Source: Streptomyces griseoluteus (GTDB lineage: Bacteria > Actinomycetota > Actinomycetes > Streptomycetales > Streptomycetaceae). From it: 64,000 bases of DNA. Positions 48,665 through 58,654 of this stretch are shown here, piece after piece. The DNA is taken from assembly GCA_000717735.1 (NCBI GenBank), contig JOBE01000026.1, forward strand, positions 1 through 64,000, written 5' to 3'. A program made the position numbers and the translations under genes. How positions within the stretch are numbered: position 1 is the first letter of the stretch; every line of letters begins with the position of its first letter. The notes beneath the pieces were generated by a model. It did no database searches, had not been told where the DNA came from, and was given only the letters and a program-made list of their open reading frames with translations.

Positions 48665-49383
48665 TCAGCCGAAGAACCGGGCGAGCTGTCCGGGGGAGAT
48701 CTCGGGGGTCTCCGCCTCGGTGGAGCTCCCGCCCTGTCCTGCGGCCTGCGCGTCGTCGTCCTCGTCCTCGGCCTTGACGCCCGGACGGGGCACGGGCGTC
48801 GGCGGATCGGGCTGGTCGCCGTCCTCGGACGCGTTGACGCACTGGAACATCCAGTTCGCTACGGCCAGATGATCCACCGTCGCCGCGAGCAGGTGATCGG
48901 TGACCGACCACTCGGCGGCCTCGCCGTGGAGCTCGCGCTGCAGGGCGCTGTCCCGCGGCAGATGCTTGATCAGTGCCAGGACGCGCCTGCTGGAGAGCTC
49001 CTCGCGGTGCCAGTCGAGGATGTCGACCCCGTAGTAGCGGATGAAGTCAGCCTCAAGGGCCTCGGCGTGTTCTTCGACGAACTCGACGAGGCTCAGTCTT
49101 CCCCCAGGCCGAGCCCGGTCTCCTTGCCGTAGGCCTCCAAGATGGCGGCGATGTCCTGCATGGTCACGTCGTGCTGCTCGAAGCGGTTGAACTGCTCCTC
49201 ACCCATCAGGAGTGCGAGCAGGCCGTCCACGTCGTTGTCGTCGAGCTTGCGCAGCCCCTTGGCGGTGGCGCGGCTCAGCTCCGTCGGAAGGGTGTAGGAC
49301 TCGCCGTCCAGCTCGAAGGACCACTTGCGGCCGTGGGCCTCCTGGCGCTGGGCGCGGGCGGCGTTGACGTCGAAACGGGCCAT
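48665..49383 (-). CDS. Tail assembly chaperone GT (fusion by programmed -1 frameshift)
   Basis: The 96-aa G frame ends with TGA at 49093-49095. The -1 frame continues without a usable start codon for over 200 bases (AGA CTG AGC CTC... giving RLSLVEFVEEHAEALEADFIRYYGVDILDWHREELSSRRVLALIKHLP) to a stop at 48665. A slippery GGGGGAA heptamer (49099-49105 on the plus strand, read as G GGG GAA) lies four bases before the zero-frame stop. The fusion would be 239 aa. DFIRYYGVDI...LSSRRVLALIKHLPRDSA is characteristic of actinophage GT proteins, and this pair is a hallmark of siphophage tails. Confidence 0.85.
49093..49383 (-). CDS. Tail assembly chaperone G
   Basis: 96-aa short product of the zero frame. 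MARFDVNAARAQRQEAHGRKWSFELDGESYTLPTELSRATAKGLRKLDDNDVDGLLALLMGEEQFNRFEQHDVTMQDIAAILEAYGKETG is a typical actinophage tail chaperone, with the LLMGEEQFxRFE motif. G and GT bind the tape measure and recruit tube subunits in siphophages. It lies between the tube protein and the tape-measure genes, as expected. Confidence 0.88.
   Translation of the reverse strand: MARFDVNAARAQRQEAHGRKWSFELDGESYTLPTELSRATAKGLRKLDDNDVDGLLALLMGEEQFNRFEQHDVTMQDIAAILEAYGKETGLGLGED
49099..49105 (-). promoter_or_regulatory. -1 frameshift slippery heptamer
   Basis: TTCCCCC on the plus strand reads GGGGGAA on the transcript, in the zero frame G GGG GAA, four bases before the G stop codon. Slippage by -1 joins G to the T extension, and the two frames differ by exactly one base in that direction. 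Confidence 0.75.
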
Positions 49384-49483
49384 GGTGATGCGTACTCCTT
49401 GATTCGGGTGACGGGAAGGAAGAAGGAGGAGGAGAGGGTGGGGCGGGACGGCGGTCGGCCGTCCCGCCCCGGGTGGAGAGGGA

Positions 49484-50095
49484 TCAGACGGCCGCGCCGT
49501 ACTGGCTGTCCTTCATGAGGAAGGTCGCCAGCGGCTTGCCGTCACCCTGCGACATGGCCGTGAAGGTCACGCCCAGCTGGGACGCGGCCTTGCGGGCCAG
49601 CTTGATGTCGTCGGACGCGGTGACCTGGCCGCGCGGGATGATGAAGCGGTACGTGACCGCGGTGGTGCCACCGGCCTTGACGTCGGTGAACTCCAGGCCG
49701 AGGGCCCGCACGTCCGCGTACGGACGCTCGGCGATCTCGTACTTGAAGGTGTCCGTGGCCGCGGCCGGCTCGGCCTCGACCTGGCCGCCGCCCATGAAGA
49801 ACGGCAGCGTCAGCTCGTTGAACTGGAGCATGGAGAACTTCAGCGAGAGGTCACGGCTGGAGTAGATGAAGTGCACCGGGGAGACCGACTGCCACGAGTC
49901 GATCGGCTCCAGCTTGTCCTTCTTGGCGAAGGTCACGCCGTCGCCGGTCGTGAAGCCGAGGTCCTTCCAGCCCGCGCCGGTCCAGTCGGCCGCCGCGTCG
50001 GCGCCGAAGGTGGCCGGGGCGGAGGCACCGGCGGCAGCCACGTAGAGCTTGCCGCTGCCGGCGACGCGGATCTCGGAAGAGTTGTTTCCTGCCAT
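49484..50095 (-). CDS. Major tail tube protein
   Basis: 203 aa from ATG 50095 (AAGGAGAAA upstream). The sequence AGNNSSEIRVAGSGKLYVAAAGASAPATFGADAAADWTGAGWKDLGFTTGDGVTFAKKDKLEPIDSWQSVSPVHFIYSSRDLSLKFSMLQFN is recognisable as an actinophage tube protein (gpV-like fold expected). The tube is a stack of hexamers around the tape measure. No sheath gene is adjacent, consistent with a non-contractile tail. The product lacks the C-terminal Ig-like domain of some phage tube proteins. Confidence 0.88.
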   Translation of the reverse strand: MAGNNSSEIRVAGSGKLYVAAAGASAPATFGADAAADWTGAGWKDLGFTTGDGVTFAKKDKLEPIDSWQSVSPVHFIYSSRDLSLKFSMLQFNELTLPFFMGGGQVEAEPAAATDTFKYEIAERPYADVRALGLEFTDVKAGGTTAVTYRFIIPRGQVTASDDIKLARKAASQLGVTFTAMSQGDGKPLATFLMKDSQYGAAV

Positions 50096-50155
50096 GGTGG
50101 ATTTCTCCTTGTGATGGGGTGGGGGCGCCGCCCCGGGCGTGGGACCCGGGTACGG

Positions 50156-50182
50156 CAAAGGCCCCGCCGGACGGCGAGGCCT
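50156..50182 (-). terminator. Terminator-like hairpin between tail terminator and tube genes
   Basis: AGGCCTCGCCG pairs with CGGCGGGGCCT (one mismatch), followed on the minus strand by TTTGCC. It lies in the 155-base gap between the tail terminator and tube genes and could modulate downstream expression. Confidence 0.55.
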
Positions 50183-50250
50183 GGTCTGTGGGACCGAGCG
50201 GGGTCCGAAGAGCGCTCGGAGGGCGTCGGGTAGACGCCGCGGAGGGGCGT

Positions 50251-50661
50251 CTAGAAGACGCTGAGGGAGAGGCGGATGACGCAGAGGTAGCGGTTGGCGC
50301 CCCGGTAGAGGTAGTCGGGCAGCCAGCGCGGCCCGTCCTGCTCCTCCACGTCGTGGACGACGTTGTTGGCGCCGATCTGCTTGCCGATGGTGGCGAGCAG
50401 GCACCGCCGTGCCGCGTTGGCGAGGAGGTGGGCCGCGTTCTTGCTCGGGCCGTACACCTCGAACTCGATCAGCGGCATGTCGACGTGCAGGTCGCCGATC
50501 CAGGCACCGCCGCGGCGGTTCACCAGGACCGCGCTCTGGGTGCCGTCGAAGCCGGCCGGCGCGTTGACCGCGATGGTCGCGCCGGCCAGGGCGGGGTCGG
50601 CCTTGAGGACGTCGACGACCAGCTTCTCGACGTCCGGGAAAGCACTCGGGGGAGTGGTCAT
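50251..50661 (-). CDS. Tail terminator/completion protein
   Basis: 136-aa protein, MTTPPSAFPDVEKLVVDVLKADPALAGATIAVNAPAGFDGTQSAVLVNRRGG...DMPLIEFEVYGPSKNAAHLLANAARRCLLATIG. The pattern (N-terminal helix, beta strands, AAxxLANxARRxL helix) is that of actinophage tail terminators, which cap the tube at its final length. It is the first gene of the operon. No head-tail connector precedes it. ATG 50661 has GAGGAG upstream. Confidence 0.8.
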   Translation of the reverse strand: MTTPPSAFPDVEKLVVDVLKADPALAGATIAVNAPAGFDGTQSAVLVNRRGGAWIGDLHVDMPLIEFEVYGPSKNAAHLLANAARRCLLATIGKQIGANNVVHDVEEQDGPRWLPDYLYRGANRYLCVIRLSLSVF

Positions 50662-50815
50662 GACGGTTCTCCTCGGGAGAGGGGAGGGGCGGGATGGCGG
50701 GACGGGGTGCCGCCCGGGGCGCTCCGGCGGGAGGGGGCGGGGCGCGGCAGCGCACCCGGACGGCGGACGGCGGAGCCGCGTCCCGTCCTGCGGGCGCAGC
50801 TCCGCCGCTGCACCA

Positions 50816-50844
50816 ACTGTGACAGCGATCGTGCGCGCACGCAA
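50816..50844 (-). promoter_or_regulatory. Putative promoter of the tail operon with overlapping operator
   Basis: On the minus strand, TTGCGT (50839-50844) and CACAGT (50816-50821) are separated by 17 bases. The operator-like word GTGCGCGCACGCAAC (50831-50845, plus strand) covers the -35 box. The first -10 base is unfavourable, so an activator or special sigma factor may be needed. Confidence 0.4.
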
Positions 50845-50845
50845 C
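50831..50845. promoter_or_regulatory. Operator-like site A upstream of the tail operon
   Basis: GTGCGCGCACGCAAC is identical at 13 of 15 positions to the reverse complement of part of site B (53323-53342). Its first nine bases match site C (53415-53430), which lies in the repressor promoter. Confidence 0.5.
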
Positions 50846-50911
50846 TAGAACGTTGATCGGATCCGCACCAACCCACACGACGCCCCTGGACGGGGAGGGG
50901 CGGGACCCCGA

Positions 50912-50985
50912 GCCGGGTCCGCCCCACCCCTGCGGAGAAGCCGGGTCCGCCCCGCCCCTGCGGAGCGCCGGATCCGCCCCACGCC
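50912..50985. repeat. Tandem 27-28-bp repeat (about 2.7 copies)
   Basis: The unit GCCGGGTCCGCCCC[A/G]CCCC followed by TGCGGAG starts at 50912, 50940 and 50967. It is G/C-rich and lies in the 377-base gap between the tail operon start and the ATP-grasp gene. The rest of the gap holds the operator-like site and GC-rich spacer. Confidence 0.7.
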
Positions 50986-51038
50986 GGGGGACGGCCGCCC
51001 CGATAGGTTGACCGCCACCGAACCGAGGGAGCCGCCCC

Positions 51039-51866
51039 GTGCCCGCCGACCGTCCCCACCTGCTCTACGTCACCGACCTGACCTACCCGGCCAAGGGGCG
51101 GCGCTACGGCGACGAGGACGTCCACCTCTCCGCCCGGCTGCGCGCCGACTTCGACCTCGCCCTCTGCCACCCGCTCGACGCCGCCGCCCTCATGCCGGGC
51201 TTCGACGCCGTCGTCGTCCGCAACAGCGGCCCCGTCCTCGGGTACCAGAAGGAGTACGAGGCCTTCCGCGAGCGCGCCCTGGCCCTCGGCACCCGCGTCT
51301 ACAACCCCCTCCACGGGCGCGGCGACATGGCCGGCAAGCAGTACCTGCTCGACCTCACCGCCGCCGGCTACCCCGTCATCCCCACCGTCGACCGCCCCGA
51401 GGACATCCACCGGCTGCCCGCCGCCCCGCAGTACGCGGTCAAGCCCGAGGCCGGGGCGGACTCCATAGGACTGCGCTTCATGGCGTACGAGGAGCTCGCC
51501 GGGCTCACGTGCGGCGGACTCCTCGTCCAGCCGCGCATCGACTTCCGCTACGAGGTCTCCTTCTACTTCGTCGACGACCTCTTCCAGTACGCCCTGTACG
51601 CCCCCGACCCCGAGCGCCGCTGGGTCCTGGAGCCGTACGAACCGACCCCGGACGACCTCGCCTTCGCCCGCCGCTTCATCGACTGGAACACCCTCGACCA
51701 CGGCATCCAGCGCGTCGACGCCTGCCGCACCCCGGAGGGCGGGCTGCTCCTCGTCGAGCTGGAGGACCTCAACCCGTACCTCTCCCTCGACCGCGTCGCC
51801 GAGCCGGTGCGCGAGCGGTTCGCCGACACCCTGGCCCGCTCCCTCCACGCCTTCCTGGCGGCATGA
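51039..51866 (+). CDS. ATP-grasp-type protein of unknown substrate
   Basis: 275-aa protein. Features consistent with an ATP-grasp carboxylate-amine ligase fold are AVKPEAGADSIGLRFMAYEEL (phosphate-binding lysine and loop), LLVQPRIDFRYEVSFYFVDD, and LLLVELEDLNPYLSLD, which resembles the metal-binding E..(D/N)xN motif. The N-terminal third is a Rossmann-like region (LLYVTDLTYPAKGRRYGDEDVHLSARLRADFDL). It is divergent from the tail operon and may or may not belong to it. A possible -10 TAGGTT lies at 51004. GTG 51039 has GAGGGAG upstream. Confidence 0.75.
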   Translation: MPADRPHLLYVTDLTYPAKGRRYGDEDVHLSARLRADFDLALCHPLDAAALMPGFDAVVVRNSGPVLGYQKEYEAFRERALALGTRVYNPLHGRGDMAGKQYLLDLTAAGYPVIPTVDRPEDIHRLPAAPQYAVKPEAGADSIGLRFMAYEELAGLTCGGLLVQPRIDFRYEVSFYFVDDLFQYALYAPDPERRWVLEPYEPTPDDLAFARRFIDWNTLDHGIQRVDACRTPEGGLLLVELEDLNPYLSLDRVAEPVRERFADTLARSLHAFLAA

Positions 51867-51906
51867 CGAAGCGCCCCGGGTCCGGATCAGGACTCGGGGC
51901 GCTTCG
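51867..51906. terminator. Bidirectional intrinsic terminator between convergent genes
   Basis: A perfect 12-bp stem (51867-51878 with 51895-51906) with a 16-base loop lies between the ATP-grasp gene and the MerR-like gene. Confidence 0.7.
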
Positions 51907-51917
51907 GTGACGAACGA

Positions 51918-52160
51918 TCAGACGGTGTGCGCGGTACGGCGGCGGGCCAGCCGCTCCGCGGCGAAGACGTCCTCCAGGCGGAAGAGCTGGGCGCGGCCCG
52001 CCTTGCCCGCGGCCCGCAGGTGTCCCAGCTGGACCCACTTGCGGATCGTCGCGGGGGCGACCCCCGCCTCCTCGGCGGCGAGCGGCCCGGGGATCAGCGC
52101 GGGCATCGCGGGCAGGGCCGACATCCCGGCCATCGCAGGCATCGCGGGCGTGCTCAGCAT
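51918..52160 (-). CDS. MerR/excisionase-type helix-turn-helix protein
   Basis: 80-aa DNA-binding protein. After a Met/Ala/Pro-rich N-terminus, LAAEEAGVAPATIRKWVQLGHLRAAGKAGRAQLFRLEDVFAAERLARRR is the single winged helix-turn-helix of excisionase/MerR-like (HTH_17) proteins, as in BldC and phage excisionases. No integrase is nearby, so it is more likely a transcription regulator than an excisionase. It overlaps the preceding gene by 7 bases. ATG 52160 has AAGGAG upstream. Confidence 0.82.
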   Translation of the reverse strand: MLSTPAMPAMAGMSALPAMPALIPGPLAAEEAGVAPATIRKWVQLGHLRAAGKAGRAQLFRLEDVFAAERLARRRTAHTV

Positions 52161-52954
52161 GAGGTCTCCTTCGTGTCGTCCATCGCCGCTTCGATCTCCT
52201 CGGTACGGGTCCCCGAGGCCTCCGTCAGTTCGGCCCACGCGTCTTCCGGCCACAGATGCCGGTACGCGGGGTCGTCCTGGCAGCCGCACGCCGTGTCCGT
52301 GCACACGCACGCGGGGTTCACGCAGAGCACCGCGCGCCGGTCGGGGAACGCCCGCAGCGACACCGAGTCGCACCAGGGGCAGCGCCCCGAGACCCGGACG
52401 ATCGTCTCCGCGTCGCCCAGGGTCCTGGCGCAGCGGCGGGCCATGCGCCGGATCTCGTCCCGTACGTGCCGGGCGAGGACCGGGTGGGCGGCGACGGCGT
52501 CGAGCAGGCCGACGATCCGGCGCAGCCGCTCGATCACCCCGGCCCGGCGCGGCCGCGGCAGGGCGAGCCGGGCGCAGACCGCCTCCTCCAGTTCCACCAC
52601 GCCGTCGGTGATGTCCCGGATGGCGTCGGAGACGTGGAGCCGGATCGGGGCGGCGCCGTGCCCGGGGACGGAGAGGCCGTGCCGCTGTTCCAGGAGCAGC
52701 GCCTCGCGCCGCTCCTGGCGGATCAGCTCGTCGCGGCCGGGGTGCGGGGCGCTGGGGGCGGTCCCGGCGGGGGAGCGGCGGCCGGGGGCCAGCTCCTCGG
52801 AGAGCTCGGGGAACTGGCGTACGAGGGAGACGGTCCAGAGGGCGATGTCCCGCAGCACGAGCTCGACGGCGGGACCGGCGGGACCGGCGGGCGCGACGGG
52901 CGCGACGGGGACGGCCTGGCCGGCGGGGACAGCGCGGTCGGTGAGGTCAGCCAC
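52154..52954 (-). CDS. Zinc-ribbon protein of unknown function, regulator-module associated
   Basis: 266 aa from GTG 52954, which overlaps the end of the WhiB-like gene and has GGGAGG upstream. The first two thirds are helical (LVLRDIALWTVSLVRQFPELSEEL and HVSDAIRDITDGVVELEEAVCARLALP). The C-terminus has CPWCDSVSLRAFPDRRAVLCVNPACVCTDTACGCQ, a Cys-rich zinc-ribbon-like element. The family is not recognised. Its position between two DNA-binding proteins suggests a regulatory function. Confidence 0.68.
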   Translation of the reverse strand: MADLTDRAVPAGQAVPVAPVAPAGPAGPAVELVLRDIALWTVSLVRQFPELSEELAPGRRSPAGTAPSAPHPGRDELIRQERREALLLEQRHGLSVPGHGAAPIRLHVSDAIRDITDGVVELEEAVCARLALPRPRRAGVIERLRRIVGLLDAVAAHPVLARHVRDEIRRMARRCARTLGDAETIVRVSGRCPWCDSVSLRAFPDRRAVLCVNPACVCTDTACGCQDDPAYRHLWPEDAWAELTEASGTRTEEIEAAMDDTKETSC

Positions 52955-53222
52955 GGCGGCGGCCTCCCGCCTGCGCGACGGCCTTCGCGACGCGCTCCGA
53001 GTCCGCCGGGCGGCCGTTGCGCCACAGGCGGCCCGCGCAGACGCCGTCGAAGTAGCTCTCGGCCGGGGCGACGGCCGTCTCGCACTCGCGGCGGACGGGG
53101 CAGTCGGCGCAGGCGCGCAGCGCGGGGGCCGCGTCTTTGGGCCGGCGGGCGAAGACGACGGACGGGGAGAGGCCGGCGCACGCGGCGGAGGCCTGCCAGG
53201 GGGACGGGTCGGTCGGGAACAA
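52947..53222 (-). CDS. WhiB-like (Wbl) iron-sulfur transcription factor
   Basis: 91 aa from TTG 53222 with GGAGAA upstream; the frame is open to 53375 but that region is A/T-poor leader. The Wbl signature is present: one Cys in SAACAGLSPSVVF, then RACADCPVRREC (CxxCx5C), four in total, ligating a [4Fe-4S] cluster. GVCAGRLWRNGR replaces the usual G[VI]WGG turn, and a basic C-terminus follows. Wbl proteins act with the principal sigma factor in actinobacteria, and phage-encoded ones often regulate or block host genes. Confidence 0.85.
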   Translation of the reverse strand: MFPTDPSPWQASAACAGLSPSVVFARRPKDAAPALRACADCPVRRECETAVAPAESYFDGVCAGRLWRNGRPADSERVAKAVAQAGGRRRG

Positions 53223-53322
53223 GAGGTTTCTCCACGGGCCGGGGCCACCAGGGCGTCCATGGGGCCGGTGGGGCTTCTGGGGCTCAGGGGGCCGACGAGT
53301 GCGGCGATGAGCAGCCTTACAC

Positions 53323-53342
53323 GTTGCGTGCGAGCGCGCAAC
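53323..53342. promoter_or_regulatory. Operator-like site B between Wbl and repressor genes
   Basis: GTTGCGTGCGAGCGCGCAAC is an imperfect palindrome (GTTGCG...CGCAAC) located about 100 bases before the Wbl start. On the minus strand, TTGCGC and TAAGGC are separated by 16 bases across it and could be the Wbl promoter. Confidence 0.55.
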
Positions 53343-53414
53343 AAACTTGTGCGCAGGCTCCGACCAGGTCTTCATCGATTCGACACGATTGCGCGCCCGA
53401 AAGCACGTAATTCT

Positions 53415-53430
53415 GTGCGCGCAAGCACGC
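53415..53430. promoter_or_regulatory. Operator-like site C in the repressor promoter
   Basis: GTGCGCGCAAGCACGC lies immediately before a candidate -10 TAAGGT (53431-53436) and 45 bases before the repressor ATG. Its first nine bases equal site A. A further half-site ATTGCGCGC is at 53388-53396. The position suggests autorepression. Confidence 0.5.
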
Positions 53431-53474
53431 TAAGGTATGGAATCCGGAGGGTGGGGAGTGAGGGAGCGGTACAC

Positions 53475-53924
53475 ATGACCAGTCAAGGGCTCGACGAATT
53501 CGCGGGATGGGTCGAAGGCCTGATGAGAGCGCGGGGCTACGACATCGACAGCCCGCGTGGCGGCGGCAAGTCCCGGATCGCGGACGAGGCCGGCGTGCAC
53601 CGGGCCGCCGTGACGCGGCTGCTGCAGCGGCAGAGCATGCCCGACCTGGAGACCATGCGCAGGATCGCCCCGCTGCTCGGCGTCTCCGTCCGCGACATGC
53701 TCATCAGGTCCGGGCGAGTCACGCCGGAGGAACTTCCGATGGCGGCGGACCTGCTGCCGCCGAACGACTGGCAGCCGTCGATGGAGGACTTCGCCCGTTG
53801 GCTGGGCGTGCCCGACGAGCGCATGGGCGTCTTCGTCAAGGTCGTGAACCAGTTCCTGGAGCCCGACGCCGAGGCGGAGCGGCCCGCGGAGGCGGCCGAG
53901 CCCCGCCGGACCGCCCGCGACTGA
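53475..53924 (+). CDS. Xre-family (phage repressor-like) transcriptional regulator
   Basis: 149 aa from ATG 53475. The helix-turn-helix lies at about residues 24-70: [49 protein letters not shown]. The C-terminal part is acidic and has no peptidase motif (no S24 Ser/Lys pair visible), so direct RecA-mediated self-cleavage is not suggested by sequence. It is divergent from the Wbl gene with operator-like sites in between, making it the likely master regulator of the tail cluster. The frame upstream of 53475 runs through the intergenic region and was rejected. Confidence 0.85.
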   Translation: MTSQGLDEFAGWVEGLMRARGYDIDSPRGGGKSRIADEAGVHRAAVTRLLQRQSMPDLETMRRIAPLLGVSVRDMLIRSGRVTPEELPMAADLLPPNDWQPSMEDFARWLGVPDERMGVFVKVVNQFLEPDAEAERPAEAAEPRRTARD

Positions 53925-53988
53925 CCAGGGACGATCTTGTCCGGTCCCGGCCCGCACGGCCGGGACCACGTGCGCGTGGGCATTTGTT

Positions 53989-54017
53989 TTGACCGGAGTC
54001 CATGCGATAGGTACGCT
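53989..54017 (+). promoter_or_regulatory. Promoter of the str operon (rpsL)
   Basis: TTGACC (53989-53994) and TACGCT (54012-54017) are spaced by 17 bases, close to the principal sigma consensus. The leader to rpsL is about 190 nt. Confidence 0.72.
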
Positions 54018-54136
54018 CATGCCTTGTGCCTGGGGTGTGCCTGGGCTCGCGTGCGTGTCCTCAACCGCAAGGCGAGTCATATACCGGCCACCGCAATCCG
54101 CGCCCTTTCCGCTTCGTGCGGGGGGTCCGCGCGATT

Positions 54137-54161
54137 CGACACACCCGACCGCGTGGGTCGG
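54137..54161 (+). promoter_or_regulatory. Leader hairpin element shared with the S10 operon
   Basis: A 25-nt sequence beginning CGACACACCC and containing the hairpin CCGACC-GCGTG-GGTCGG recurs with one substitution at 62798-62822. It is about 50 bases before the rpsL GTG. Confidence 0.65.
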
Positions 54162-54210
54162 TGGATGTTCCAGGTTAGTTTTACGACGGCACACAGAAAC
54201 CGGAGAAGTA

Positions 54211-54582
54211 GTGCCTACGATCCAGCAGCTGGTCCGGAAGGGCCGGCAGGACAAGGTCGAGAAGAACAAGACGCCCGCACTCGAGGGTTCCCCTCAGCGT
54301 CGCGGCGTCTGCACGCGTGTGTTCACGACCACCCCGAAGAAGCCGAACTCGGCCCTCCGTAAGGTCGCGCGTGTGCGTCTGACCTCCGGCATCGAGGTCA
54401 CGGCCTACATCCCGGGCGAGGGTCACAACCTGCAGGAGCACTCGATCGTGCTCGTGCGCGGTGGCCGTGTGAAGGACCTGCCGGGTGTTCGCTACAAGAT
54501 CATCCGCGGTTCCCTCGACACGCAGGGCGTCAAGAACCGTAAGCAGGCTCGCAGCCGCTACGGCGCCAAGAAGGAGAAGTAA
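54211..54582 (+). CDS. rpsL: 30S ribosomal protein S12
   Basis: 123-aa decoding-centre protein. The GTG at 54211 has GGAGAA upstream. [19 protein letters not shown] and [15 protein letters not shown] carry the Lys residues at positions corresponding to E. coli 42 and 87. Both are wild type, so no streptomycin-resistance substitution is visible. A frame from 53989 reads through the leader and is not coding. Confidence 0.97.
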   Translation: MPTIQQLVRKGRQDKVEKNKTPALEGSPQRRGVCTRVFTTTPKKPNSALRKVARVRLTSGIEVTAYIPGEGHNLQEHSIVLVRGGRVKDLPGVRYKIIRGSLDTQGVKNRKQARSRYGAKKEK

Positions 54583-54584
54583 GA

Positions 54585-55055
54585 ATGCCTCGTAAGGGCC
54601 CCGCCCCGAAGCGCCCGGTCATCATCGACCCGGTCTACAGCTCTCCTCTTGTCACCTCGCTGATCAACAAGATCCTGCTGGACGGCAAGCGTTCCACCGC
54701 CGAGCGCATCGTCTACGGTGCCATGGAAGGCCTCCGCGAGAAGACCGGCGCTGACCCGGTCATCACGCTGAAGCGCGCGCTTGAGAACGTCAAGCCCTCG
54801 CTCGAGGTCAAGTCCCGCCGTGTCGGTGGCGCCACCTACCAGGTGCCGATCGAGGTCAAGCCGGGCCGCGCTGCGACCCTGGCGCTCCGCTGGGTCGTGG
54901 GTTACTCCCGTGCCCGTCGTGAGAAGACCATGACCGAGCGCCTCATGAACGAGCTCCTCGACGCCTCGAACGGCCTCGGTGCGGCCGTCAAGAAGCGTGA
55001 GGACACGCACAAGATGGCCGAGTCCAACAAGGCCTTCGCGCACTACCGCTGGTAG
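54585..55055 (+). CDS. rpsG: 30S ribosomal protein S7
   Basis: 156-aa head protein and 16S assembly primary binder. [58 protein letters not shown] is the family N-terminus, and [18 protein letters not shown] holds the rRNA-binding beta-hairpin. The ATG is two bases after the rpsL stop, so the genes are coupled. It precedes fusA by 39 bases. Confidence 0.97.
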   Translation: MPRKGPAPKRPVIIDPVYSSPLVTSLINKILLDGKRSTAERIVYGAMEGLREKTGADPVITLKRALENVKPSLEVKSRRVGGATYQVPIEVKPGRAATLALRWVVGYSRARREKTMTERLMNELLDASNGLGAAVKKREDTHKMAESNKAFAHYRW

Positions 55056-55094
55056 TCGCAACCCACATCGAGACCGAGAGAAGACTGAGCCGAT

Positions 55095-57224
<2,130 letters not shown>

Positions 57225-57248
57225 CTCTCCCGAGTTCACGCTTTAGGC

Positions 57249-57312
57249 TTGACACCAGTCGCCGGGGTTCCGCCCCGGAACCCCGAGGAACGGGCCCCGG
57301 CGACTGGCATCC
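57249..57312 (+). promoter_or_regulatory. fusA-tuf intergenic stem-loop with competing inner hairpin
   Basis: CCAGTCGCCGGGG (57255-57267) pairs perfectly with CCCCGGCGACTGG (57295-57307). Within it GGGGTTC and GAACCCC can pair instead, using the same G run. A consensus -35 TTGACA (57249-57254) precedes it, but no -10 is found at 16-19 bases. This could be an attenuator or processing signal setting tuf output. Confidence 0.5.
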
Positions 57313-57373
57313 CAGCAAAGATCACCTGGCGCCGATGAGCAAGGCGTACAGAACCACTCCGCAGGAGGATTCA

Positions 57374-58567
<1,194 letters not shown>

Positions 58568-58601
58568 TCTTGATCTGATCTGGTAGCTCCACGAGCTGCA
58601 G

Positions 58602-58640
58602 GAGAAGGCCCCGCACCTTTCGGTGCGGGGCCTTCTCGCG
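58602..58640 (+). terminator. Intrinsic terminator of tuf
   Basis: A perfect 16-bp stem (58602-58617 with 58622-58637), loop TTTC, near the convergent lipoprotein gene's stop. It ends the str operon. Confidence 0.9.
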
Positions 58641-58654
58641 TCTCACCTGCGTGC

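Noticed and set aside
51918..52160. Excisionase of an integrative element
   Set aside because: No integrase accompanies it. The fold is also used by BldC-like regulators, so regulation is more plausible.
35282..53924. Complete prophage
   Set aside because: No terminase, portal, capsid, integrase or replication genes, and no attachment-site repeats were found around rpoC or rpsL.
35282..53924. Contractile tailocin or contractile injection system
   Set aside because: No sheath, spike or AAA+ ATPase gene; the G/GT frameshift, single tube protein and Dit fit a non-contractile tail.
57249..57280. A tuf promoter with consensus -35 TTGACA
   Set aside because: No acceptable -10 at 16-19 bases; kept only as a note in the intergenic feature.
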